48,117 bases of DNA, from the NCBI GenBank assembly GCA_944332225.1, contig CALVJO010000009.1, forward strand, positions 1 to 48,117. The letters run 5' to 3'. The position numbers and the translations under genes are program-made. Positions within the stretch are counted from its first letter, which is position 1, and every line of letters starts with the position of its first letter. The notes below the pieces were generated by a model, which worked only from the letters and a program-made list of their open reading frames with translations, was not told where the DNA came from and ran no database searches. The stretch comes from an uncultured Bacilli bacterium. GTDB taxonomy: Bacteria > Bacillota_I > Bacilli_A > RFN20 > CAG-449. This document shows, in pieces, positions 34,067-42,126 of this stretch.

Positions 34067-35317
34067 TTGAAAAATTATCTTAAAAATATATTTTATCTCT
34101 ATAAAAAGAATTTAAAGTACTTTTTGACTTTTACTATATCATATATCCTTTTAGCTATCCTTATGATCGTTGTTTACTATCTGATCGGTTCCTATGATAT
34201 AGGATTAACTGCCTTAATAATTGGCTACTTCTTATTCTTACCATTTTTATTTGGTTTATATTCATCATGTAACGTTGCTTCTTCAGGATCAGAAATAAAT
34301 TATTCTTCTTTAAATTATCTTCGAAAGAATTATTATTCCCCTAGATTTAAAGGAATATTTAATGGCCTTCTCACCTTTATCATCTTTCTATTAATCGAAT
34401 TAGGATGCTTAATTGTCTTTTCATCTATCTACTCTCTCATATTCTATGATGAAATTGCTTCAATCTATCAAACTATCATCGAGCAAAATGCGATTACAAG
34501 TGAAACTATAAACAGCATCATCAATCTTCCTTACTATGTTGTTATCTTCTTATTAAGCGACATTGTAAGCGTCTCTTTCTTCCTTTATAGATTGAACCAT
34601 TATGCTTTAGATTTAAACTTAGGATATATCTATCCTCTTCCATATCAAGTAACTAGAATGGTAGCTAAAAAAGTTAGAAAGCAAAGAGATCCAACAATCA
34701 TAAAAGCTTCTAGATTACTTTATGTTATATATTTTGCTTTATTTATTATAGGATCCGCTCTTGGAGGAACAATTGCCTATATCTATCGCGAAGCCTTATA
34801 TAATATTGCTATCTTAGAAATTATAACTATCTCTTCAGGAATCCTTCTTTCCTCCTTCTTGATTCCTATCTTAGGATTAAATAATGCATTTGATGCTGAT
34901 TATTTATCATTACCATTCCTTATTGAAGTAAAGAATCAAATAATCATGAATAATAAGAATCCATCTCTTAATAATGATATGGAAATTTCTATGCATCAGC
35001 TTCTAGAACAAACTGTTAAAGGAATTGATGAGAAGATTAATTCAATCTCAGAAACTAGAGAGAAAGCTTTCTTTACTAGCATCAATGTCTCTTATGACTT
35101 AGTTATCTATGCCTTAAATGAGCTTAAAGATGATCTCTTAACTCGTTATAAATACACCTTTACTTTATTAGAGAAAGGTGAATTTGAGAATCATTTAAAA
35201 GAGATTGAAAGTCTAGAAGAAGAATATTTAAAACAAGGATTTAATGATTCAAAGATTATCGATCTATTCTCTCAATTCAAAAAAGCAGATTCATTATTAA
35301 TTAACCATAATAAATAA
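34067..35317 (+). CDS. Polytopic membrane protein, unknown
   Basis: A 416-residue protein with about six to seven transmembrane helices (clusters at 20-70, 100-130, 155-175 and 215-275), then a 130-residue soluble helical tail rich in Glu and Lys (NDMEISMHQLLEQTVKGIDE). The start codon is TTG at 34067, supported by GGAGG 8 nt upstream inside the end of the HAD gene. The fold of the first 250 residues resembles YesL-like or DUF624-type membrane proteins, but the match is loose. It is the last gene of the deoD run. Confidence 0.65.
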   Translation: MKNYLKNIFYLYKKNLKYFLTFTISYILLAILMIVVYYLIGSYDIGLTALIIGYFLFLPFLFGLYSSCNVASSGSEINYSSLNYLRKNYYSPRFKGIFNGLLTFIIFLLIELGCLIVFSSIYSLIFYDEIASIYQTIIEQNAITSETINSIINLPYYVVIFLLSDIVSVSFFLYRLNHYALDLNLGYIYPLPYQVTRMVAKKVRKQRDPTIIKASRLLYVIYFALFIIGSALGGTIAYIYREALYNIAILEIITISSGILLSSFLIPILGLNNAFDADYLSLPFLIEVKNQIIMNNKNPSLNNDMEISMHQLLEQTVKGIDEKINSISETREKAFFTSINVSYDLVIYALNELKDDLLTRYKYTFTLLEKGEFENHLKEIESLEEEYLKQGFNDSKIIDLFSQFKKADSLLINHNK

Positions 35318-35358
35318 GGCTTCTTTATTATTTTTATTAATCAAAATAAATTAATTTA

Positions 35359-36612
35359 TTAATAATTTAAACTATCAAAATCGAGTAAAAAATCGAATAG
35401 ATTTAATAGATATATTCCTTCATCAGTATAATGAGAACGAATTAAATCTTTTACAATTATGATTTTTTTAAACGAATCATCGATTCTAAGAAGCGAATTT
35501 TGTTCTTGCTCTAACTTTTCTTTTGTCGGAATAGAATAAGCCACTTGAATATAGTATCTTCTATCTATTAAATTACATACAAAATCAACTTCGGAAGCAT
35601 TTAGGACGCTTTTATTGTTTTCATTTTTAGAATAATATCTAACGACTCCAACATCTACGTTGTATCCTCGTCTTTTTAATTCATTATAAACAATATTTTC
35701 CATCAAATAAGTTTCTTCGACTTGTCTAAAATTCAATCTTGCGTTTCTTAAGCCAATATCAGTGAAGTAATACTTTGAAGGAGTATTTATGTATTTTTTC
35801 CCCTTGATATCATATCTTAATGCTTTCTCAATCAAGAATGAGTCAATAAAATAGTCTAGATAGTCCTTTAATGTTTCTGATTTTATATTAATTTGCTTTA
35901 CTGATTTAAACGTATCAGATAATTTTTTAGGATTAGTAAGTGAGCCTATCGATGATGATAACATGTCTAATAACTCTTCAAGCTCAGCATTATTTTTTAT
36001 ATTATTTCTTTCTTTAATATCTTTAATATAGGTTTCCGTAATAACATTTTTTAAATAATTTGATTTATCTTCATCAGTTTCAAAATCAAAAAGTTTAGGT
36101 AAACCTCCAAAATTCATATATTCTTTCCAGCCATCTTCCTTTGATCCTTTATAAGCAGTCATGAATTCTTTAAATGAAAGAGGATAGATGTGAATTTGGT
36201 CATCACGTCCCCGAAATTCTGTAATTATGTCTTTTGATAAAAACTTAGCATTACTTCCAGTTACATACGTATCAATGTTTTTAATATGAAGAAAACTATT
36301 AAGTACGTCTTCAAACTCACTTAACATTTGAACTTCATCAATAAGAATATAGTACATATCATCATCTATTATCTTCTTCATGACATAATCATAGAGATAA
36401 TCAGGATCCCTAAAGTCTTTATTACGTCTATCATCAAGAGCGATCTTTATAATATGGTCATTATTAATTCCCGTGGATATTAAATACTTGTAAAAGAGTT
36501 CGAATAGTAAATATGATTTGCCGCAGCGTCTAATACCTGTAATTACTTTAATTAATCCATTATGCCTATGTCTAATAAGCTTGTTAAGATATAAATCTCT
36601 TTTTATTTCCAT
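35359..36612 (-). CDS. AAA_14/DUF4143 ATPase
   Basis: A 417-residue ATPase with Walker A GIRRCGKSY (26-34), Walker B YILIDEVQ (about 88-95), the sensor TGSNAKFLS and the family hallmark PLSFKEFM. In its C-terminal DUF4143 part the nuclease-like pattern reads SEVDFVC, then YYIQVAYS: the E-x-K of active PD-(D/E)XK enzymes is Q-V-A, so it is probably inactive as a nuclease. AGAGGAATTAATAT precedes the ATG. The gene is free of CGCG, points opposite to the deoD run and lies beside the palindromic repeat at 36668, so it is probably imported. Confidence 0.88.
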   Translation of the reverse strand: MEIKRDLYLNKLIRHRHNGLIKVITGIRRCGKSYLLFELFYKYLISTGINNDHIIKIALDDRRNKDFRDPDYLYDYVMKKIIDDDMYYILIDEVQMLSEFEDVLNSFLHIKNIDTYVTGSNAKFLSKDIITEFRGRDDQIHIYPLSFKEFMTAYKGSKEDGWKEYMNFGGLPKLFDFETDEDKSNYLKNVITETYIKDIKERNNIKNNAELEELLDMLSSSIGSLTNPKKLSDTFKSVKQINIKSETLKDYLDYFIDSFLIEKALRYDIKGKKYINTPSKYYFTDIGLRNARLNFRQVEETYLMENIVYNELKRRGYNVDVGVVRYYSKNENNKSVLNASEVDFVCNLIDRRYYIQVAYSIPTKEKLEQEQNSLLRIDDSFKKIIIVKDLIRSHYTDEGIYLLNLFDFLLDFDSLNY

Positions 36613-37034
36613 ATATTAATTCCTCTTAATTGATTTTTATTATACATAATAATGAGTAAAAGCTAAAGCTTTAGAGGAAATTTTTATGGTAAACCCGAAA
36701 AATTTCCTCTAAAGCAATAAATCAACTTCAAAACAGTAATTCTATCTTAATTATTGATAGTCTAATGGTGATTTAATTAAGAAGTAAGTATACTACATTA
36801 ATAACAGCTTTGGTTTCCTTACGAAATTATTAATAAAGCTATATTAATATAATAATGTTATGATCATTGTAGAGATGAGAACTCTTAGTCTTGCTCTAAT
36901 GAAGAATAGCTAGATAAAATGTTTAATATTATGCATAAATAAGAGGAAGGATATAAAACCTATAAGATAGAATTGGATATTGTTTTATTTTAAATTTGCT
37001 TTATTTTAGTTAATACTTAGACATGGAGGCATTC
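36613..37034. other. Intergenic region with palindromic repeat copy 1
   Basis: This very AT-rich region separates the divergent ATPase gene and the small membrane-protein gene. It holds the 48-bp palindromic element at 36668-36715. The remainder shows no ORF with a ribosome-binding site and no clear promoter pair. Confidence 0.5.
36668..36715. repeat. Palindromic repeat, copy 1
   Basis: An 18-bp stem, GCTTTAGAGGAAATTTTT (36668-36685) with its complement at 36698-36715, encloses a 12-nt loop containing GGTAAAC. The inner 40 bp match the reverse complement of copy 2 (37749-37790) with only four differences. It cannot serve as a terminator here because both flanking genes start on either side of it. 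Confidence 0.85.
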
Positions 37035-37673
37035 ATGGGAACCTTATTACTGATTTTGTTCATAATATATGTTATTTCAATACCAACTTTTGCTGGAGGA
37101 ATAATATATGGTTGTTTATCAGGAAACGAGTTGTTAATTATTCTTCCTGTCTTTCTATTTTTGATAACTCATCTATTACTAATGTTCACATTTTCAAAAT
37201 TCATTTTGAAAAGAAAAATACAATTATCTAATTATAATTTTTTTAATTTTAATAAAGATGAAAATGTTGAAATAATAGTTAAACAAGAGAACAACAAATT
37301 CATTATGACTTATAAAGATAAGCAAATTATTTTTGAAAGTGATATACCAATATTTAAAAAAGGCATGTTTATTGCATATGTAGTTAGAAATATTAGATAT
37401 AAAGAAGTCTCGTGTAGATTGCCATTAGGTAAACTTTTTAAACGTAGAATTAAACTAACAACGTCAAAAACTAAAGATCTGATTTTAAATCTAGATGGGA
37501 AAAAGATTATTCTTATAAAAGATGGAATATCAATAAATAAATTTACATTCATAAATAAAGCTTTTTATTATAAATATTTGTCCATGTCTGGAAGGGTATC
37601 TTTTCACATTTCTAGAACTATATGCAAGATAAACGAAGAAATATTTCAAAAAGGAAAAATGATATTACCATGA
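37035..37673 (+). CDS. Small membrane protein in palindrome-flanked cassette
   Basis: A 212-residue protein with two N-terminal transmembrane helices (about 2-25 and 33-56), then a basic beta-rich soluble domain of 150 residues (many Lys and Ile; for example KGMFIAYVVRNIRYKEV). I do not recognise it. I chose ATG 37035 because GGAGG at 37025-37029 has the right spacing; an in-frame ATG at 37023 overlaps that motif. The gene is flanked by inverted copies of a 40-bp palindrome (36668-36715 and 37749-37790) and has no CGCG, so it looks like cargo of a small mobile or repeat-bounded cassette. Confidence 0.6.
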   Translation: MGTLLLILFIIYVISIPTFAGGIIYGCLSGNELLIILPVFLFLITHLLLMFTFSKFILKRKIQLSNYNFFNFNKDENVEIIVKQENNKFIMTYKDKQIIFESDIPIFKKGMFIAYVVRNIRYKEVSCRLPLGKLFKRRIKLTTSKTKDLILNLDGKKIILIKDGISINKFTFINKAFYYKYLSMSGRVSFHISRTICKINEEIFQKGKMILP

Positions 37674-37748
37674 GATACAATCTATTTATCAAGGTAAATA
37701 AAAGAAAATAACAATCTATCTTAGAAATTTAAGAAAGGAAATAAAAAA

Positions 37749-37790
37749 CTAGAGGAAATTTTCTAAGTTTACCATAAAAATTTCCTCTAG
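37749..37790. repeat. Palindromic repeat, copy 2 (inverted)
   Basis: CTAGAGGAAATTTT (37749-37762) pairs with AAAATTTCCTCTAG (37777-37790). The loop contains GTTTACC, the complement of GGTAAAC in copy 1, which shows that the copies are in opposite orientation. It lies between convergent genes and could also act as a weak terminator. Confidence 0.85.
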
Positions 37791-37814
37791 AATAAAGATT
37801 GTTTATTTTTTACA

Positions 37815-39560
37815 TTAATAATATTTCTTTTTAATATCTTCGATGTTCTCTTTTAACCTTTCGCTAGGTTTAGAAGATAAAGTTTGCTTTAATTCAGAAT
37901 ATGTTCCTTCTAAAGAGAATATTCCTTGATACAACAAAGTTTCAACATCATCTAAATTAGTCACATTAGATATGATGATATCAAGATTTAAACTATTTAA
38001 TTGATCAATTAAAGAATGGTAGAGAATCTTCTCGTTTATATTAGTAGAATTAATCGAATATGGAGTGTTAGAGACAATTACTCCTTCGCACTTTTTTAAT
38101 ATATTTAAAGGAGGAGCAATCGGAGAAGATAGGGATAAATACATCTTACAATTATCACCCTTTTTATTTAAAAACTCTTGGAACAACGTATAATCATCAT
38201 TAGATAGAGATGATAATTCTTCATTTCTAACAACGAGATTCAATGAATAAGAATCTGAAACAAGATATTTAGTTAATGATTGATTCAAAACAAAGTTAAT
38301 TGGTAAAGGAATAAATACTTCCTTAGATATATCATTTTTATTAATTAAAGCTTTAGAATTAAAATCATGAGTTAATCTAATTTGAATGAGTTTAAAAAAT
38401 GCATCATAGAGATTATTTCTAGCTACAGTTTTAAAGAAATATGGATGGTCAATAAATGTTTTGGTGTTAGCTTCTATTTTTAAGATATAACCTCTTATAA
38501 CAATATTATGTAAATTTAAAATCGGTCGATAAGTAAAGGTGAAATCTCCTTTTTCAATAATCTCTTTAGCTTCATTATCTAAAATTTCTTGTAAGGTGGT
38601 ATCATAAGTCTTCTCAGATTCAGGAACATAATAGAAGGCTTGATTGTTTTCTAACTTATTATTGATTTTATAATTAGATAAGCCGCGACATTTTGATAAA
38701 AGGACTTTATAGTTAATTGAATTTCCTTTACCAAAGGCAATTGCCATATTAAAGCAAATCGGCGCGAGATTATTAATAGTAAAATATCTTGATAAAGCAT
38801 GTTCAATATGGGTAATTAAATCTCTATCAGTTTGAATATTATCAATAGAAGCGATGATAAAATCAGAATTCTTAAGTTTAACGATGAATCTATTCTTTTT
38901 AGTTTTTAATCTTTTTAAGACTAAATCTATAATTTTTCTTTCTTCAATTTTATCTAATAGCTCTTCATTATTTTTAATTAATTCTTGGTTATAGAAGGAA
39001 ACTAAACAAAACATCACCGATGATGTTTCCTTTAGATTCCTTAAGATCTCTTCTAAAGAATCTTTAGTTTTAATGTAAGTATCATCATGACGATTCTTCA
39101 ATAATTCAGAAGATCGATACTCTTCGATATGAATTAAATTTCTTTCTCGATTGATTTTAGATACTTGCAAAAGTAAATACATGATTTTTGCATTTCTAGT
39201 TTTACCATTATTAATATAAAGCTCTAAAGATTTACTAGTTAATAACGAAACACTTAATTGATTATAAAGCCATTGTTTAACTTGATTATCATAAGGGGCT
39301 AAAGTAGCTAAATACTCATCTAAAGTCATGATTTTAAAGATATCTTTAGTCTTAATATTCACGAGTTTAGCTGTCTTATTATATAAATCTATAGTCACTT
39401 GAGTTAAATTCTTAGTTTCATCGATTGCCTGGCTCATCTTTTGATTTCTATTTCGATAAAATAAAAAGAAAACTAACAAGATCAAAAAGAAAGCTAAAAA
39501 TAAAAGGAAGACGATTAGGAAGTGAAATGGTTGAATAACTAAATCAAGATAAATGCTCAT
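37815..39560 (-). CDS. Membrane protein with degenerate GGDEF and EAL domains
   Basis: A 581-residue protein. One strong transmembrane helix (about 12-36, very Phe/Leu-rich) is followed by a helical linker, a GGDEF-fold region (about 155-310) without a GG(D/E)EF motif, and an EAL-fold region (about 335-570). The EAL part begins FTYRPILNLHN, like the YQPI start of active domains, but where E-A-L should be it reads GYILKIE. It ends with LDIIISNVTNLDDVETLLYQ, the usual last helix. Both domains appear catalytically dead, so it may be a c-di-GMP receptor or a scaffold. GAGG precedes the ATG, and CGCG sites show it is native. Confidence 0.75.
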   Translation of the reverse strand: MSIYLDLVIQPFHFLIVFLLFLAFFLILLVFFLFYRNRNQKMSQAIDETKNLTQVTIDLYNKTAKLVNIKTKDIFKIMTLDEYLATLAPYDNQVKQWLYNQLSVSLLTSKSLELYINNGKTRNAKIMYLLLQVSKINRERNLIHIEEYRSSELLKNRHDDTYIKTKDSLEEILRNLKETSSVMFCLVSFYNQELIKNNEELLDKIEERKIIDLVLKRLKTKKNRFIVKLKNSDFIIASIDNIQTDRDLITHIEHALSRYFTINNLAPICFNMAIAFGKGNSINYKVLLSKCRGLSNYKINNKLENNQAFYYVPESEKTYDTTLQEILDNEAKEIIEKGDFTFTYRPILNLHNIVIRGYILKIEANTKTFIDHPYFFKTVARNNLYDAFFKLIQIRLTHDFNSKALINKNDISKEVFIPLPINFVLNQSLTKYLVSDSYSLNLVVRNEELSSLSNDDYTLFQEFLNKKGDNCKMYLSLSSPIAPPLNILKKCEGVIVSNTPYSINSTNINEKILYHSLIDQLNSLNLDIIISNVTNLDDVETLLYQGIFSLEGTYSELKQTLSSKPSERLKENIEDIKKKYY

Positions 39561-39642
39561 AAAAACCTCGAAAACATTTTACTACATTAAAAATTTTTTT
39601 AATAGCATTTATATTTTGATATTGTTATAATCCTAAATGCAC

Positions 39643-39733
39643 GGAGGAATACCCAAGAGGCTGAAGGGACTAGTTTCGAAAACTAGCAGTGGATTCGCGT
39701 CCAGCGGGGGTTCAAATCCCTCTTCCTCCGCCA
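39643..39733 (+). tRNA. tRNA-Ser (anticodon CGA)
   Basis: A class II tRNA. Acceptor GGAGGAA (39643-39649) pairs with TTCCTCC (39723-39729), followed by discriminator G and encoded CCA (39731-39733). Anticodon stem CTAGT/ACTAG holds loop TTCGAAA, giving anticodon CGA, which reads TCG (Ser). There is a long variable arm, and the T loop has TTCAAAT. Its 3' end faces the CGCG-poor accessory region, so it is a candidate integration site. Confidence 0.96.
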
Positions 39734-39850
39734 AGATTTAATTAATATTTTGATGCGATTTATGGACTGAAAAAACATAATCGAATAAGTGATAAGTTTT
39801 CTAATTCCTTGTGGTATCAATAGATTAATTATTTTATGGGAGATAATTAT

Positions 39851-40249
39851 ATGATAAATTCAAAACATTTCACTGATTTTGAAGCGTTAATATATGCTAC
39901 ATATCATGATTTAGATATAAAAGTATTAAAGAAAAATGAGAGCTATATTATTCAAGATATAAACAAAAGCAATAGCGCTTTTTTCATATTTATGGATGAT
40001 GATGTACCTGAAGGATATGAAATAGAAATAATGAAGATGTCTAAACTTATAAAGATAGTTGAAGATTATCGTGACAAGGATAAAGAAACTGATTCTCACT
40101 TTGCTATAACATATTTCTATATTTGTGATTGGCCATATAATATCGATGCATTCTCTGCATTTACTAAAGAAGAATTAGACAAATTTATAGCAAAACAATC
40201 TAATATAGAACCAGATATTCTTAAACAATATGAGTTCTTAAATTGGTAA
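39851..40249 (+). CDS. Small acidic protein, unknown
   Basis: A 132-residue soluble protein, acidic (EIEIMKMSKLIKIVEDYRDK, then a C-terminal TKEELDKFIAKQS) with no membrane segment and no motif I recognise. I chose ATG 39851 because GGGAG at 39838-39842 has the right spacing. It is the first gene after tRNA-Ser and has its own terminator at 40288-40310. It lacks CGCG, like the rest of the accessory region. Confidence 0.6.
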   Translation: MINSKHFTDFEALIYATYHDLDIKVLKKNESYIIQDINKSNSAFFIFMDDDVPEGYEIEIMKMSKLIKIVEDYRDKDKETDSHFAITYFYICDWPYNIDAFSAFTKEELDKFIAKQSNIEPDILKQYEFLNW

Positions 40250-40287
40250 TAAAAAGGTTAAATTGACGTTTAAAAATATGAGATATT

Positions 40288-40310
40288 TGTCTGAGAAATC
40301 AGACATTTTT
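40288..40310 (+). terminator. Rho-independent terminator with GAAA tetraloop
   Basis: TGTCTGA (40288-40294) pairs with TCAGACA (40299-40305) around a GAAA loop, followed by five T residues, 39 bp after the small acidic-protein gene. Confidence 0.82.
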
Positions 40311-40392
40311 AATTTTTTGCCTTTTGTTTTTAGATATCTTAACTACCCTTATATGTATTTACAGCACATTGCTATATTCATCCAGTTCTTAT

Positions 40393-41598
40393 TTAGGATA
40401 GAAGAAAATCGATAATATTAACAATTTTTATGCCATTTATATTAGTAATATAAGTTTTATCCATAGTGAAAATCGTTTTTTCATAAAAATCATTCGTAGA
40501 ATAAAAAGCGCTGATTTCTCGTTCTTGAGTTACTTTATCTTTGATAGTTTCACTGACTTGAAAATAATGAGTTTCTTCTTTATTTATACAAACAAAATCT
40601 ATTTCTTTAGTATCGTTTTTACCAACATAAACTTGATATCCTCGACGTAATAATTCTAAATAGATAACGTTTTCTAATGTATGTCCATAATTTTCAAGAT
40701 TGTATCCGACGATAGTGTTCTTTAATCCTGTGTCGGCAAGATAATACTTTTCAAGTGATTTTAATACTTCTTTACCCCTGACATCATATCGATTAGCTCG
40801 ATAGATAATAAAGGCGTTTTCAAACATTTCAAGTATGTTAGCAATTGACGCAGGTCGTAATGAAGCATCTAGTTTAGCTTCATTAGCAACATATTTTGCT
40901 ATTTTATTAGCAGAAGTAATACTTCCTACATTATTACAAATAAAAGCAAAAATACGTTTTAATAAATCGATATCTTTAAGCTTATTTCTATAAAGGGCAT
41001 CTTTTAAAATAACCGTATCATAAATGCTAGATAAAAAAGACCCTATAGTTTGTTCATCTTGAGGCAAAGATAGAAGCTGAGGTAAGCCTCCATATTTAAG
41101 ATAATTATTAAATAGTTCTTCTTTGCTAATGCCTGTAGAAGAATAATATTCATAATATTCTTTAAAAGATAAAGGTAGTATTTTGATTTCAACATATCTA
41201 CCAGATATTAATGTTGATAGTTCTGAAGACAGTAAGTAGGCATTAGATCCTGTAACATATATATCTACATCATATTCAAGTGATAGAGAATTGACAGTTT
41301 TCTCCCATCCATTTACTTGCTGTATTTCATCAAAAAATAAATAATTCTTCTTATTTGGTAATATATTTTCTATAACTAAATCATAAAACTGTTTGTAATC
41401 ACGAATATTATCATATTTCATTAATTCAAAATTTATATATTGTATTTGTTCATTTAAAACTCCATTCTCTAAGAGTTCATCTTTAAACATTTGGAGTAAG
41501 GTTGATTTTCCTGATCTTCGTAATCCTGTGATAACTTTAATGATTTTGTTGTCCTTAAACGATTTTAATCGTTGCATATATTCAGTTCGATATATCAT
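40393..41598 (-). CDS. AAA_14/DUF4143 ATPase
   Basis: A 401-residue ATPase with Walker A GLRRSGKST (25-33), Walker B YLFFDEIQ (about 86-93), the sensor VTGSNAYLLS and PLSFKEYYEYY. The C-terminal nuclease-like pattern is EIDFVC, then YFQVSETI, so the E-x-K is replaced by Q-V-S as in the copy at 35359. AAGGAGG precedes the ATG. It lies between tRNA-Ser and the restriction-modification-like operon, transcribed away from the operon. It has no CGCG and is presumably part of the accessory DNA. Confidence 0.88.
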   Translation of the reverse strand: MIYRTEYMQRLKSFKDNKIIKVITGLRRSGKSTLLQMFKDELLENGVLNEQIQYINFELMKYDNIRDYKQFYDLVIENILPNKKNYLFFDEIQQVNGWEKTVNSLSLEYDVDIYVTGSNAYLLSSELSTLISGRYVEIKILPLSFKEYYEYYSSTGISKEELFNNYLKYGGLPQLLSLPQDEQTIGSFLSSIYDTVILKDALYRNKLKDIDLLKRIFAFICNNVGSITSANKIAKYVANEAKLDASLRPASIANILEMFENAFIIYRANRYDVRGKEVLKSLEKYYLADTGLKNTIVGYNLENYGHTLENVIYLELLRRGYQVYVGKNDTKEIDFVCINKEETHYFQVSETIKDKVTQEREISAFYSTNDFYEKTIFTMDKTYITNINGIKIVNIIDFLLS

Positions 41599-42126
41599 GA
41601 TGCAATCCTCCTTTATTTAAATTATAGTAAAAAAGTATAAAATATCATTAGTTTTTACGTTATAGAGTAAAAATAATAAATAGTAAAAGATTTTATACAC
41701 TATGTAGTTAATAATATTGCACAAACCAAGAACATTGAGTTAATTTAGGATTAAAGCAATAAAAATTATGACGCTTTTTTAAATGAATTTATATTGCATA
41801 GAAAATTAACTTGATATTATTTAGATAATATTCCAAATTATGAATAAATATTTTTTCATAACGATGCTACTGTTACTTTAACGATTACTGCAATAGCAAT
41901 ATTAGGCGCTCTTGCAGGGATTTTAATTTTTAAAGCTAACTACAGTATGAAACTTAATTATTTTAGATTGTTTGAGTGTAAACAAATTTACTATTGGTAA
42001 ATGATTATTGTTTCGGATAAAAGGATAAATATTCTCAAATAAATCCTATAAATGTATTAAAATGGTATTGACATACCAAATTAATGGTATATTATATTGT
42101 TATCGTTAAATATAGGAGGTATTCAG
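41599..42126. other. 528-bp intergenic region with a coding remnant and operon promoter
   Basis: Mostly AT-rich. At 41848-42000 a 50-codon open frame without a start codon reads NDATVTLTITAIAILGALAG, then IF and a Lys-rich tail. It resembles the membrane anchor of a surface or lipoprotein gene and may be the last trace of one, but could be chance. The right end contains the promoter and operator of the restriction-modification-like operon (42063-42095). Confidence 0.4.
42063..42095 (+). promoter_or_regulatory. Promoter with three TGGTAT half-sites
   Basis: TTGACA (42068-42073), 16-nt spacer, TATTAT (42090-42095). Three half-sites overlap it: TGGTAT (42063-42068), ATACCA (42073-42078) and TGGTAT (42085-42090). 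The middle and right ones form a palindrome around AATTAA inside the spacer, which strongly suggests repressor control of the operon. Confidence 0.7.

Noticed and set aside
36668-37790. Integron attC sites flanking a gene cassette
   Set aside because: The copies are inverted, near-perfect palindromes without the attC core sites, and no integron integrase is seen.
41848-42000. Small membrane-protein gene before the restriction-modification-like operon
   Set aside because: It has no start codon or ribosome-binding site and only one hydrophobic stretch; recorded only as a possible remnant.
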